Assembly (NCBI GenBank): GCA_946481425.1
Contig: CAMLNT010000002.1
Coordinates: forward strand, 1 to 33,558
Direction of reading: 5' to 3'
Source: an uncultured Brevundimonas sp.
GTDB lineage: Bacteria; Pseudomonadota; Alphaproteobacteria; Caulobacterales; Caulobacteraceae
DNA: 33,558 nt
A program made the position numbers and the translations under genes. The notes under the pieces are model-generated. The model ran no database searches. It was not told where the DNA came from and worked only from the letters and a program-made list of their open reading frames with translations. Positions within the stretch are counted from its first letter, which is position 1. Each line of letters starts with the position of its first letter. Below are positions 14,920-23,858 of the stretch, in pieces.

Positions 14920-16746
14920 ATGCGTCTGCTTCACGCCATCGCCGCCACGGCCGTCCTGATCGCGAGTCCCGTCATGTCCCAAGTTCCGCCCGCCAACGCC
15001 CTGCCGTGGGATCGCCCCTTCCTACCGCCCGCGCCGGAGTGGGATGGCGCCAGCCGGTCGCTGCTGCGTCCGGCCGACGATCCGTGGGCCTCGGCCTTCG
15101 AGCAGGACCCGGAGCACGACTTCTCGCCCGACTACGAGGCGACGCGCGACTGGTTTCAGAGGCTCGACGCCGCCTCGGACCTGATCCGGATCGAAACCTT
15201 CGGGACCTCGCCGGAGGGGCGCGAGATCTATGCGGTGATCGCCTCGCGCGACGGCGCGACGTTCGATCCGTCCAAGCCGGTGCTGCTGGTCCAGGCCGGC
15301 ATCCATCCCGGCGAGATCGACGGCAAGGACGCCGGCATGATGATCCTGCGCGACATCGCCTTCTATGGCCGCGACGACCTGCTGGACCGGGTGAACCTGA
15401 TCCTGATCCCGATCCTGTCGGTGGACGGCCATGAGCGCTCGGGCGCCTATTCGCGGCCGAACCAGCGCGGGCCGCGGATCCAGGGCTGGCGCAACACCGC
15501 CACCAACCAGAACCTGAACCGCGACTTCCTCAAGCTGGACCAGCCCGAGATGCGGGCGGTGATGGGGCTGATCCATCGCTACCAGCCCGATCTTTACGTG
15601 GACGTCCACGTCACCGACGGGATCGATTACCAGTATGACGTGACCTACGGCTACAACGGCGAGGACGGGGTGTGGAGCCGCAGCCCGGCGACGGCCCAGT
15701 GGCTGGATTCCGCCTTCCGCCCGTTCGTGGACGGCGCCCTGTCGGAACAGGGGCATATCCCCGGCGAACTGGTCTTCGCCATCGATGACCGCAATCCGCG
15801 CGCGGGCCTGTCGGACGGCGGCCTCGGCGAGCGGTTCTCCAACGGCTGGGGCTCGGCGGCCCATGTGCCGACCATCCTGATCGAGAACCATAGCCTCAAG
15901 CCCCACGAGCAGCGGGTGCTGGGCACCTATGTGTTCATCGAGGCGGCGATGCGGCTGCTGGCTGACCGGGGGCTGGAGCTGCGCGAAGCGCGGCTGGCCG
16001 ACGCGGCCCTGCGTCCGGAGGAAATCCCGACCAACTTCGTGCCCGAGGAGACGCCGAGCCGGACGCGGGATTTCCTGGGTATCCGCTACGAGACCTATGA
16101 GAGCCTGGCCTCGGGCCGGACCGAGATCCGCTGGCTGGGCGAGCCGGATCCCGAGCTTTGGCGCATGCCCTTCTACGGTTCGGTCCCGACCCTGACCCTG
16201 CGGCGGCCCGAGGCCTATTGGGTGCCGTCCTATCGCGCCGACATCATCGAGCGACTGCGCATCCACAATGTGCGGATGGAGACCCTGACCGAGCCGCGCG
16301 CGGTCGAGGTCGAAATGCTGACGCTGCCGGACGCGACCTTCGCGACCCGGGCCAACGAGGGCCACGTCCAGATGACCTCGGGCGAGCCGGTGGTGGAGAC
16401 CCGCACCTGGACCTTCCCGGCCGGTTCGGTGCGGGTGCCGACCGACCAGCCGATGGGCGACGTGGTGGTGCTGATGCTCGAACCCCAAGGGGTCGAGAGC
16501 CTGTTCTCCTGGGGCTTCTTCCCCGAAATCTTCAGCCGGGTGGAGTACATCGAGGCCTACGCCATCGCCCCGCTCGGCGAGCAGATGCTGGCGGCCGACC
16601 CCGAGCTGCGGGCCGAGTTCGAGGCGAAGCTGGCGTCCGATCCGGAGTTCGCCGCCGATGGCGATGCGCGTCTGGCGTGGCTTTACGAGCGCACACCGTT
16701 CTATGATCAGCGCTATCGGCTCTATCCGATCGCGAGGGAAAACTGA
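14920..16746 (+). CDS. Secreted M14 family zinc carboxypeptidase
   Basis: A 608-residue protein with a cleavable Sec signal (MRLLHAIAATAVLIASPVMS, cut near 20). The peptidase M14 fold is clear: zinc ligands His129 and Glu132 in GIHPGEIDGKD, third ligand His230 in YVDVHVTDG, the substrate-carboxylate region NLNRDF at 198-203, and a likely catalytic Glu322 in ILIENHSLK. It should be a periplasmic or surface peptidase removing C-terminal residues. The C-terminal 250 residues are a beta-rich extension without a named domain that I recognise. Its stop shares one base with the start of the MAPEG gene (TGATG). Confidence 0.93.
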   Translation: MRLLHAIAATAVLIASPVMSQVPPANALPWDRPFLPPAPEWDGASRSLLRPADDPWASAFEQDPEHDFSPDYEATRDWFQRLDAASDLIRIETFGTSPEGREIYAVIASRDGATFDPSKPVLLVQAGIHPGEIDGKDAGMMILRDIAFYGRDDLLDRVNLILIPILSVDGHERSGAYSRPNQRGPRIQGWRNTATNQNLNRDFLKLDQPEMRAVMGLIHRYQPDLYVDVHVTDGIDYQYDVTYGYNGEDGVWSRSPATAQWLDSAFRPFVDGALSEQGHIPGELVFAIDDRNPRAGLSDGGLGERFSNGWGSAAHVPTILIENHSLKPHEQRVLGTYVFIEAAMRLLADRGLELREARLADAALRPEEIPTNFVPEETPSRTRDFLGIRYETYESLASGRTEIRWLGEPDPELWRMPFYGSVPTLTLRRPEAYWVPSYRADIIERLRIHNVRMETLTEPRAVEVEMLTLPDATFATRANEGHVQMTSGEPVVETRTWTFPAGSVRVPTDQPMGDVVVLMLEPQGVESLFSWGFFPEIFSRVEYIEAYAIAPLGEQMLAADPELRAEFEAKLASDPEFAADGDARLAWLYERTPFYDQRYRLYPIAREN

Positions 16747-17156
16747 TGGGCGTGATGCCGCCGCTTCTGGCCGCCAGTCTGTGGACCAGCCTGCTGATCC
16801 TGCTGATGGTGGCCCTGTCCGTCCGGGTCATGCTGGGCCGGCGGCGGCACCGGATTTCGATGGGTGACGGCGCGGACGGTCAGCTTCAGGCCCTGTCACG
16901 CAGCTTCGGCAATGCGGCGGAGTACATTCCGGTCGGCGTCGGCGCCCTGATCCTGCTGGCTCTGGTGCAGACCCCGGCCCTCTGGATACATGTCATCGGA
17001 GCGATGCTGTTCGTCGGCCGGCTGGTGCACCCGATCGGCCTGACGATGCGGCCGCCCAACGCGCCGCGGGTCCTGGGCATGGCCCTGACCTGGCTGGCCC
17101 TGATCATCGCCGCGGTGCTGTTGCTGGTCGCCTCCCTGGCTCTCGTCCAGGCCTGA
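16746..17156 (+). CDS. MAPEG family membrane protein
   Basis: A 136-residue protein of the MAPEG superfamily (membrane-associated proteins of eicosanoid and glutathione metabolism), which includes microsomal glutathione transferases. Four hydrophobic spans are visible (about 8-27, 59-77, 79-93 and 106-133). The family block SFGNAAEYIPVGV at 50-62, with Asn53 and Glu56, is the glutathione-contact motif, and GRLVHPIGL at 91-99 is typical of bacterial members. Cytoplasmic membrane. It overlaps the M14 gene by one base. Whether it conjugates glutathione cannot be told from sequence. Confidence 0.88.
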   Translation: MGVMPPLLAASLWTSLLILLMVALSVRVMLGRRRHRISMGDGADGQLQALSRSFGNAAEYIPVGVGALILLALVQTPALWIHVIGAMLFVGRLVHPIGLTMRPPNAPRVLGMALTWLALIIAAVLLLVASLALVQA

Positions 17157-17212
17157 AAAAGGCCGCAGTCGCGGGCTGATCTGCGGCTCTGGGCGGGGGC
17201 CTGGAGACGAAC

Positions 17213-17686
17213 ATGATGCGTCGCATCGCCGTCGCGCTTGCCGCCTGTCTGGGCCTGTCGGCCTGTGTCACCACCGGCGGCGACTATCCCCGCATCCGCT
17301 ATGCCCGGGCCGCCGAGGCCGGACCGGTCGCGATGCAGCTCGCGGGCCGTCCCAGCGCCGAGCAGATGGCCGACGCCGAGGAACGCTGGGGCCGCGCCAT
17401 CGCGGATGCCTATTCCTGCCGCATCGACGCCGTGGCCGTCAGCGAAGCGGCCATGGTGGGGGCGCTGGAACTGGCCGCGATGAGCGGGGCCAGCCGCGGC
17501 CGGCAGGACCCGTTCGACGGGGTGCTTGGCTATATGGGCGCGCTCGGCCGCAACGGCACCGACGGCATCCGCCGTCCCGACGCCAGGCGCTGCGAACGGC
17601 TGAGACAGTGGATCGGCGATGTCCGCTACGAGGGCCGGGCGCTGCTGCTGCGCGAGGCCGAGGACCGGCTGCTGCCGCCGGGCTGA
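17213..17686 (+). CDS. Putative lipoprotein, unknown function
   Basis: A 157-residue protein with a lipoprotein signal: MMRRIAVALAACLGLSAC with the lipobox LSAC and Cys18. The mature part is mostly helical and charged (for example AGRPSAEQMADAEERWGRAIADAYSCRIDAVAVSEAAM) and contains two further cysteines, one in YSCRID and one in ARRCERLR, that could form a disulfide in the periplasm. No family recognised. It starts 56 bases after the MAPEG gene; the gap has a weak GCCGCAG/CTGCGGC hairpin without a T-run. Confidence 0.82.
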   Translation: MMRRIAVALAACLGLSACVTTGGDYPRIRYARAAEAGPVAMQLAGRPSAEQMADAEERWGRAIADAYSCRIDAVAVSEAAMVGALELAAMSGASRGRQDPFDGVLGYMGALGRNGTDGIRRPDARRCERLRQWIGDVRYEGRALLLREAEDRLLPPG

Positions 17687-17708
17687 CGTCCCTGTGCTAG
17701 GGAGGGTC

Positions 17709-18035
17709 ATGGCGCTCGATGTCCATACCTTCCGCGTATCGACAGGCCGTCCCGACGGCCCGTGGCTCTGCGTGGTCAGCCTGCGCCAGATGCGCCGGTA
17801 CCTGACGCTTGGGGAGGTCTACCGCCTGTTCGGGGGTTACCAGCTCCTCTTTCGCTGGCCGTGGCACCTCTATGCCGGGGTCTGGGGCTACAGAAACACC
17901 AAGCGCTTTCGGCGATTCCTGCAGGAGCGCGGTGCAGAGCTCCGAAATCACAAAAGCCGCCCGAAAGGCGTGTTTCCGATCATGGCGTCGACCGCCGACA
18001 TCCGGCCTCGCGTCCGGGATCTGCCTGATCGCTGA
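17709..18035 (+). CDS. Small hypothetical protein (weak call)
   Basis: A 108-residue frame starting at ATG 17709, with GGGAGG 4-9 bases upstream. The product is basic and aromatic-rich (RYLTLGEVYRLFGGYQLLFRWPWHLYAGVWGYRN), looks soluble or peripherally membrane-bound, and has no family I recognise. Codon third positions are mostly G or C but with more A/T than in its neighbours. An antisense frame at 17697-17951 is also open, so coding is not proven. It lies 22 bases after the lipoprotein stop and 56 before pmbA. Confidence 0.5.
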   Translation: MALDVHTFRVSTGRPDGPWLCVVSLRQMRRYLTLGEVYRLFGGYQLLFRWPWHLYAGVWGYRNTKRFRRFLQERGAELRNHKSRPKGVFPIMASTADIRPRVRDLPDR

Positions 18036-18091
18036 GCGGCGGGAAAGCCGCCCGCGTTGCAGTCGCGTCTCCCCTCGGCCATATCCGGCCC

Positions 18092-19438
18092 ATGACCGAC
18101 ACCCCGCTTTCCCTCGATGCCGCCCACGATGTCGTCGATCGCGCCCTGAAGGCCGGCGCCGACGCGGCCGAGGCCGTGCTGGCGCGCCGCAGCGCCCTGT
18201 CCGTGTCCGTACGGCTGGGCGCCCTTGAAGAAGTGGAGCGCGAGGAGTCGCGGGACCTGGGCCTGAGGGTCTTCATCGGCCGCAAACAGGCGGTGGTCTC
18301 GGCCTCGGATCTGTCGGAGCCTACGCGTGCGCGTCTGGTCGAGCGGGCGGTCGCCATGGCGCGGCTGGCGCCGGAAGACCCCTACGCGTCTCTGGCCCCC
18401 GAGGATCGGCTGGCCGGCGGTGAGCGTCCTGACCTGGATCTCTATGACCCGACCCCCGTCGACGCCGAGGCGCTGGAGGCGCGCGCCCGCACCGCCGAGG
18501 ACGCCGCCCGGGCGATCGAGGGCGTTTCGAAGTCGGACGGCGGCTCGGCCTCGGTCTCGACCGGCGAGTGGGCGCTGGTGACCTCGCATGGCTTCGAAGG
18601 CCGCCACCGCGGCTCGGCCTTCTCGGTCGCCGCCGGGGTGATCGCCGAGCGCGACGGGGTGATGGAGATCGGCGGCGAGGGCCGCTCGACCCGCCATCTG
18701 TCGGACCTGGCCTCTCCCGAAGAGGTCGGCCGGGAAGCCGGCCGCCGCGCCGTCGCGCAGCTGGGCGCCAGGAAGTTGTCGAGCCGCACCGCTCCGGTGA
18801 TCCTGGAAAACCGCATCGCGACCCAGATTCTGGGCCCGCTGATCGGCGCGATCGCCGGGCCGGCCGTGGCGCGTGGCGTGTCGTTCCTGAAGGACCGGAT
18901 GGGCCAGCAGATCCTGAACCCGGCGATCACCCTGGTCGACGACCCGTTCCGCCCCCGCGGGCTCGGCTCAACGCCCTTTGACGACGAGGGGGTCGCTGTG
19001 TCGCGGCTTGCCATCGTCGAGGGCGGGGTGCTGAAGAGCTGGCTCCTGAACACCAGCGCGGCGGCGCAACTGGGCCTGCAGACGACGGGTCACGCCTCGC
19101 GCGGCCTGGCGGGCCCATCCGGGGTCTCGGGGCATAACCTGACCGTCCAGCCGGGCGAGCGGGACCTGAAAGGCCTGATGGGCGACGTCGGGACGGGGCT
19201 GCTGGTGACCTCCATGTTCGGTCCGTCGCTGAACCCGAACACCGGAGACTGGTCGGCGGGCGTCGGCGGCCAGTGGTTCGAGAACGGCGAGGTCGTTCAT
19301 GCGGTCAACGAGATCACCATCGCCGGCAATCTGCTCGACCTCTATCAGCGGCTGACGCCCGGTTCGGACCTGGAGCTGCGGTCCTCGAACAACAGCCCGT
19401 CCCTGCTGATCGACGCGGTCGCCATCGCGGGCTCATGA
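18092..19438 (+). CDS. pmbA: PmbA/TldE-like metalloprotease subunit
   Basis: A 448-residue member of the TldD/PmbA family. In E. coli TldD and TldE (PmbA) form a cytosolic protease that trims modified peptides such as microcin B17 and degrades the CcdA antitoxin. TldD carries the zinc HExxxH motif; none is present here, which together with sequences such as GLRVFIGRKQAVVSASD and LNPAITLVDDPFRPRGLGSTPFDDEG assigns this to the TldE/PmbA half. No tldD lies in the window, so the partner must be elsewhere. ATG 18092; its stop overlaps the next gene's start by four bases. Confidence 0.93.
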   Translation: MTDTPLSLDAAHDVVDRALKAGADAAEAVLARRSALSVSVRLGALEEVEREESRDLGLRVFIGRKQAVVSASDLSEPTRARLVERAVAMARLAPEDPYASLAPEDRLAGGERPDLDLYDPTPVDAEALEARARTAEDAARAIEGVSKSDGGSASVSTGEWALVTSHGFEGRHRGSAFSVAAGVIAERDGVMEIGGEGRSTRHLSDLASPEEVGREAGRRAVAQLGARKLSSRTAPVILENRIATQILGPLIGAIAGPAVARGVSFLKDRMGQQILNPAITLVDDPFRPRGLGSTPFDDEGVAVSRLAIVEGGVLKSWLLNTSAAAQLGLQTTGHASRGLAGPSGVSGHNLTVQPGERDLKGLMGDVGTGLLVTSMFGPSLNPNTGDWSAGVGGQWFENGEVVHAVNEITIAGNLLDLYQRLTPGSDLELRSSNNSPSLLIDAVAIAGS

Positions 19439-20238
19439 CCGCGGACCTGGACCTGCTGGTGGACGCTGCCCGCGAGGGCGGCAAGATCGCGCTCGAGCAG
19501 CGCGCCCGAGGCCTCAGGATAGAGGCCAAGCCGGGCGGCTCGCCCGTGACCAATGGCGACCTGGCCGTTGACGCCTTCCTGACAGATCGCCTGCTGCGGA
19601 CGCGGCCGGACTACGGCTGGCTGTCGGAGGAGCGCACAGACGACGTCGAGCGCCTGTCGCGCCGCCGGCTGTTCGTGGTCGACCCCATCGACGGCACGGT
19701 CGCCTACATGAAGAACCGGCCCTGGTGGACGGTAGCCCTGGCCGTCATCGAGGACGGAGAGCCGGTCGCCGCCGTCGTCCATGCCCCGGCGCTGGACGAG
19801 ACCTTCACCGCCGTGCGCGGCCAGGGGGCGCGCCTGAATGGCCGGCCGATCCAGGCGTCGGACGTCGAACGGCTGGAAGACGCCTCCATGCTGGCGGACG
19901 CCGCCCTGCTGGAAAGGCCGATCTGGGAGGAGCCCTGGCCGGCGATGCGGCTGGAGCGGCGGAACTCCATCGCCTACCGCATGGCCCTGATCGGGGCCGG
20001 CGCCTTTGACGCGGCGATCGCGCTGGGGCCCAAGTGGGACTGGGATGTCGCGGCCGGCGGCCTGATCGCCTCGGAGGGTGGGGCCGTCGTCTCGGACCAC
20101 GGCGGACGGCCGCACCGGTTCAACCGGGCCGTTCCGCAACAGGCCTCGCTGGTTTGCTCCGCGCCGGGCCTGCACCCCTTGATCATCCGGCGCTGTCGGC
20201 CTATCGCCCTGACCGATCCGAACGACGGGACCCCATGA
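19435..20238 (+). CDS. Inositol monophosphatase family, CysQ-like 3'(2'),5'-bisphosphate nucleotidase
   Basis: A 267-residue metal-dependent phosphatase. The family motifs are WLSEE at 62-66, DPIDGT at 83-88 (the Mg ligands Asp83, Asp86) and the C-terminal WDWDVAAGGLIASEGG. The strip DPIDGT followed by a short MKNRPWWTVALAV is closer to CysQ-type nucleotidases, which remove the 3'-phosphate of PAP from sulfate assimilation, than to inositol phosphatases; this is a judgement by eye. The ATG overlaps the pmbA stop (ATGA). The longer frame to 19273 lies within pmbA. Confidence 0.88.
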   Translation: MTADLDLLVDAAREGGKIALEQRARGLRIEAKPGGSPVTNGDLAVDAFLTDRLLRTRPDYGWLSEERTDDVERLSRRRLFVVDPIDGTVAYMKNRPWWTVALAVIEDGEPVAAVVHAPALDETFTAVRGQGARLNGRPIQASDVERLEDASMLADAALLERPIWEEPWPAMRLERRNSIAYRMALIGAGAFDAAIALGPKWDWDVAAGGLIASEGGAVVSDHGGRPHRFNRAVPQQASLVCSAPGLHPLIIRRCRPIALTDPNDGTP

Positions 20239-20483
20239 CCGACCACGACCACGACGACGACAAGCAGCTGCTCCACATCGTGATCGGCGGCGAACTGCGG
20301 CACCTGTCGGAGACGACCTTCCGCGACCTGTCGAAGATCGACTTCGTGGGCGCCTATCCGAACTATGCCGAGGCCCGCAAGGCCTGGAAGGCCAAGGCCC
20401 AGTCGACCGTCGACAATGCGCATATGCGCTACTTCATCCTGCACGCCCACAAGCTGATCGACCCGCGCGGAGAAGGCGAGTGA
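20235..20483 (+). CDS. DUF4170 family protein
   Basis: An 82-residue protein of the alphaproteobacterial DUF4170 family, recognised from LHIVIGGELRHL near 13-24, FVGAYPNYAEARKAWKAKAQ at 37-56, and the DNAHMRYFILHAHKLIDP end. Function unknown. It opens with a charged Asp/His stretch (TDHDHDDDK), which might bind metal. ATG 20235 overlaps the stop of the phosphatase gene, and its own stop overlaps the next start (GTGA). In other Alphaproteobacteria the family is likewise found beside a CysQ-like gene, as far as I recall. Confidence 0.85.
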   Translation: MTDHDHDDDKQLLHIVIGGELRHLSETTFRDLSKIDFVGAYPNYAEARKAWKAKAQSTVDNAHMRYFILHAHKLIDPRGEGE

Positions 20484-20677
20484 ACGTCTCGCCCGAGCAG
20501 ATCGCGGCCGTCGTGGCCGGTTTGCTCGTCTTGACGGTCTGGATCTTCAGCCTGCGCGACGCGCGCGGCTGGAACCGGTTCCAGAAGGACCTGCGCGAGA
20601 AGCGCGAGCGCCGCGAACGCGGCGAGACGACGCCCGCCGACGACGATCCGAACCGGCCGCGCGGCCCTTGGGGCTGA
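20480..20677 (+). CDS. Small single-span membrane protein
   Basis: A 65-residue protein starting at GTG 20480, inside the DUF4170 stop. One transmembrane helix is evident (about 8-24, IAAVVAGLLVLTVWIF), followed by a very basic helix (WNRFQKDLREKRERRERGE) and a Pro-rich end. This looks like a type of small inner-membrane protein with a cytosolic charged tail. Unknown function. It ends one base before the convergent phosphatase gene, so the plus- and minus-strand genes are packed tail to tail. Confidence 0.75.
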   Translation: MNVSPEQIAAVVAGLLVLTVWIFSLRDARGWNRFQKDLREKRERRERGETTPADDDPNRPRGPWG

Positions 20678-20678
20678 G

Positions 20679-21344
20679 TTATTCGCGGCGCAGCAGCTTG
20701 TCGGTGAGCACCGTCGCCCACCAGCCGGCCTGGAAGTCCTGCTTGATCTTCACCGGGTCGTAGGCGTCGGACATGACCCAGTCCATGAAGCTGAGGCCCT
20801 TGGGCTCGGCCTCCTGCAGATAGCGTTCGAAGGTGTAGCCCAGCACGCCCGTCTTGCCGGCGCTGACGTGCAGGGTGCGGATGCCGAGCTCGCGCATCGA
20901 GTCCCGGATGGATTCCCCGAGGTGGAAGTGGCGATAGAGCACCGCCATGATCCCGGCGCGGTCCGCGCCGGACTTGCAGTGCATCAGGGCCGGGTACTCG
21001 ATCGTCTCGAAGACATGCTTGGCGTGCAGCACCCGTTCGCGGCTGGGAACCTCGCGCGAGCCCATCGGGGCGTCGACGAAGGTCAGGCCAAGCCGCTCGC
21101 AGGCCCATTTCTCGAGCTGGTAATGGGCGCTGTGGGGGCCGCCGCGCAGGTTCACCACGGTCTTGAGGCCGCGCTTCTTCCACCAGGCCAGCTGGAACGG
21201 CCAGGGATGGTTGGTGCGGATCATGTCCGGGCCCAGCCAGTGGGCGTTGGAAAAGCCCAGGCGCAGGAAGGCGTGGTCGCCCCAGATGAAGTCCCAGTAG
21301 GCGCGGGCCCGTCCGGCCAGGGTCGAAAAGTCGTAGTGCGCCAT
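20679..21344 (-). CDS. ctpA: CtpA-like protein tyrosine phosphatase homolog (lipid A phosphate processing)
   Basis: A 221-residue phosphatase of the Cys-based class. The P-loop is HCKSGADRAG with Cys123 and Arg129 (C-x5-R), and a plausible general acid is Asp92 in VDAPMGS. VNLRGGP at 64-70 is the usual upstream strand. Caulobacter crescentus has an essential homolog, CtpA, that is needed for lipid A phosphate removal/modification and outer membrane integrity; position beside the lipid A genes supports the same role here. The start at ATG 21344 is followed by the family-like MAHYDFSTLAGRARAYWDF; the longer open frame reaches into the msbA gene and is rejected. No signal peptide, so it acts in the cytosol or at its membrane face. 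Confidence 0.8.
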   Translation of the reverse strand: MAHYDFSTLAGRARAYWDFIWGDHAFLRLGFSNAHWLGPDMIRTNHPWPFQLAWWKKRGLKTVVNLRGGPHSAHYQLEKWACERLGLTFVDAPMGSREVPSRERVLHAKHVFETIEYPALMHCKSGADRAGIMAVLYRHFHLGESIRDSMRELGIRTLHVSAGKTGVLGYTFERYLQEAEPKGLSFMDWVMSDAYDPVKIKQDFQAGWWATVLTDKLLRRE

Positions 21345-21420
21345 GGGTGGCTGATTAGTCCGATGCGCCCCACATTTGAAGCGCGCTTGACTTAAGCGTT
21401 GCGAGGACCGACCGGAAGGC

Positions 21421-23187
21421 ATGAGTTCAACCCCCGTCGAGACGCCCCGGAAGGCGATCCTCGCGCGCATGTGGCGCGAGTATATCCGCCCGCGCTGGCC
21501 CTGGCTGGCGGGCGCCCTGGCGGCTGCAGCGGTGGTGGCGATCGCCACGGCCCAGGTTCTGCGCCTGCTCGAACCGGCCATGAACGGCCTCTTCGTGGAG
21601 CAGAACCCGCAGGATCTCTGGCTCATTCCGCTGGCCATCGTGGGCGTAGCCCTGACCCGGGCGCTGGCGGCGGTGGTCCAGTCGGGCCTGGTCAATCGGC
21701 TCGGCCACGGCATGGTCGGCGAGATGCAGGTGCGTCTGTTCGGCCGGATGGTCCGGTCGGACCTGGCGCAACTGAGAAGCGCCCACTCGGGCAAGTATGT
21801 CTCCTCGGTCCTGTTCGACGCCAATCTGATGCGCGAGGCCTTCACCCAGGGGATGGTCAACTACGTCCAGTCCGGCCTGATCGTCCTGACGACCGTCGGC
21901 TCGATGTTCTGGCTGGACTGGTCCCTGACGTTGCTGGTGCTGCTGGCCATGCCTCTGGTGAGCTGGGTCATGGGCGGTTTCGCCCGGCGCACCAAGAAGG
22001 CGGCCGAGGGCGCGATGGGCGAGACCGCAGCCCTGTCGACCGCGCTCATGGAGAGCCTTGACGGGGTCAAGGTCATCCAGATCGAAGGCCGCGAGGCCGA
22101 CGAGCAGGGCCGCGTCGCCGAGGTCGTTCGCCGGCGCCAATCGCACGTCATCAAGGGCGCCAACGCCCGCTCGTTCGCCGCCCCCGCCACGGAGCTGGTT
22201 TCGACCTTCGTGATCGCAGCCGTCCTCGCCTACGGTGGATGGCGCTCGCAGTCCGGCGGCATGAATGTAGGGGAGTTCACCGCCTTCATCGCTTTCCTGA
22301 TGGCGGCCGGGCAGGCGTTGCGTCAGCTGGCCAATCTGCAGGGCGTGATGGCCGAAGGCTTCATCGCCGCCGACCGCCTGTTCAAGGCCCTGGACGTCGC
22401 GCCGGAGATCACCGACAGGCCGGATGCGCGGATCCTGGGCGACCGGGACCTGGACGTGGCGTTCGAGGACGTCGCCTTCCGCTACGGACCGCGCACCCCG
22501 GCGCTCAAGGGCGTGTCGATCCAGGTCCGGCAGGGTGAAAGCGTGGCCCTGGTCGGGCCGTCGGGCGGCGGCAAATCCACGATCCTGAACCTGATCCCGC
22601 GCTTCTATGACGCCAGCGAAGGTCGCGTGACCGTGGGCGGGACGGATGTGCGAGACCTGACCCTGTCGTCGCTGCGCGCCCGCATCGCCCTGGTGACGCA
22701 GGAGCCCTTCCTGTTCGACGACACGATCGCCGCCAACATCGCCTATGCCCGGCCCGGCGCCACTCAGGCCGAGATCGAAGAGGCGGCGCGGGCGGCGGCG
22801 GCCCATGATTTCATCACTCGCCTTGCGGACGGCTACGAGACGCGCGCCGGCGAGGGTGGGACCAGCCTGTCGGGCGGCCAGCGGCAGCGCATCGCCATCG
22901 CCCGCGCCTTCCTGAAGGATGCGCCGATCCTGCTGCTGGACGAGGCGACCTCGGCGCTCGACACCGAGAGCGAGGCCCAGGTCCAGGCGGCGCTGGAGCG
23001 GCTGATGCAGGGCCGTGCGACCCTGATGATCGCCCACCGCCTGTCGACGGTGAAGGCGGCCGACCGGATCTATGTCATCGACGGCGGACGGGTCGCCGAG
23101 ACCGGCACCCATGCGACCCTGGTCAAGGCCGGCGGCCTCTATGCCCGCCTGGCCAAGAGCCAGTCGCTGGAAGGCGCGGCCGCGTGA
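21421..23187 (+). CDS. msbA: MsbA-like lipid A export ABC transporter (ATP-binding/permease)
   Basis: A 588-residue half transporter: an N-terminal six-helix permease (about 25-320) fused to an ATPase domain. Walker A GPSGGGKST is at 379-387, the signature LSGGQ at 483-487, and Walker B LLLDEAT follows; the H-loop His is in IAHRLST. MsbA-type proteins flip core-lipid A across the inner membrane. The assignment to lipid A rests on the three genes behind it (acyltransferase, waaA, lpxK). ATG 21421 follows GGAAGG. Its stop overlaps the next start (GTGA). It is divergent from ctpA across 76 bases. Confidence 0.92.
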   Translation: MSSTPVETPRKAILARMWREYIRPRWPWLAGALAAAAVVAIATAQVLRLLEPAMNGLFVEQNPQDLWLIPLAIVGVALTRALAAVVQSGLVNRLGHGMVGEMQVRLFGRMVRSDLAQLRSAHSGKYVSSVLFDANLMREAFTQGMVNYVQSGLIVLTTVGSMFWLDWSLTLLVLLAMPLVSWVMGGFARRTKKAAEGAMGETAALSTALMESLDGVKVIQIEGREADEQGRVAEVVRRRQSHVIKGANARSFAAPATELVSTFVIAAVLAYGGWRSQSGGMNVGEFTAFIAFLMAAGQALRQLANLQGVMAEGFIAADRLFKALDVAPEITDRPDARILGDRDLDVAFEDVAFRYGPRTPALKGVSIQVRQGESVALVGPSGGGKSTILNLIPRFYDASEGRVTVGGTDVRDLTLSSLRARIALVTQEPFLFDDTIAANIAYARPGATQAEIEEAARAAAAHDFITRLADGYETRAGEGGTSLSGGQRQRIAIARAFLKDAPILLLDEATSALDTESEAQVQAALERLMQGRATLMIAHRLSTVKAADRIYVIDGGRVAETGTHATLVKAGGLYARLAKSQSLEGAAA

Positions 23188-23858
23188 GGCCGCTTCGATC
23201 GCCCGCGGTCCAGGCGACCCTGGCCTGGCTGCTCGCCGGCTGGCTGAAGCTGTGCATCGCCACGACCCGCTGGCGGCACGAGAACCGCGCCGTGGCCGAG
23301 GAGATCTGGGATGCGGGCGGCGGGGTGATCGTCTGCTTCTGGCATTCGCGCATCGCCCTGTCGCCGGCCTGCTGGCCGCTCGGGCGGGCGCAGGAGCCGC
23401 GCGTGCTGATCTCGCTGTCGCCCGACGGTGAGTTCATCGCCCGCGCGGTCCAGAAGCTGGGCTTCCCCGCCATTCGCGGTTCTTCCTCCAAGAAGGGCGC
23501 CCCCGACAAGGCCAAGGGCGGGGCCGGAGCCTTTCGCGACGTGCTGCGCTGGATCCAGGGCGGCGGCGGCATCGCCCTGACGCCGGACGGCCCGCGCGGC
23601 CCGGCCGAGGAAATGGCCGAGGGCGCGGTTCTGCTGGCGCGGATGTCGGGCGCACCGGTCCTGCTGGTCGGGATGGCCGCAAGCGGGTTGACGCTCGACA
23701 CCTGGGACAGGGCGCGTCTGCCTCTGCCGTTTGGCCGGGGCGCCATCGTCTGGGACGGACCGATCCTGGCGAGCCGGGAAACCGACATGCAGGCCGCACG
23801 GCTCGAGTGGGCCGAACGGCTGTCAGCGGCCACGCGCCGGGCGGAGGCGCTGGTTTGA
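23184..23858 (+). CDS. DUF374 lysophospholipid acyltransferase family protein
   Basis: A 224-residue protein of the DUF374 group of the LPLAT superfamily. The acyltransferase-like strip CFWHSRIALSP (His near 52) comes first, then LISLSPDGEFIARAVQKLG, IRGSSSKKGAPDKAKGG, and the hallmark ALTPDGPRGPAEEMAEGAV. An N-terminal hydrophobic helix (about 7-20) probably tethers it to the inner membrane. The enzyme's acyl acceptor is not known; its place between msbA and waaA suggests lipid A or its precursor. GTG 23184 overlaps the msbA stop; the stop overlaps the waaA TTG by four bases. Confidence 0.88.
   Translation: MRPLRSPAVQATLAWLLAGWLKLCIATTRWRHENRAVAEEIWDAGGGVIVCFWHSRIALSPACWPLGRAQEPRVLISLSPDGEFIARAVQKLGFPAIRGSSSKKGAPDKAKGGAGAFRDVLRWIQGGGGIALTPDGPRGPAEEMAEGAVLLARMSGAPVLLVGMAASGLTLDTWDRARLPLPFGRGAIVWDGPILASRETDMQAARLEWAERLSAATRRAEALV

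Noticed and set aside
14737..14982. 81-codon minus ORF
   Set aside because: Overlaps the signal peptide of the M14 carboxypeptidase and has no recognisable content.
17162..17187. Hairpin GCCGCAG/CTGCGGC after the MAPEG gene as a terminator
   Set aside because: Seven pairs around a 12-base loop with no T-run after it; not convincing.
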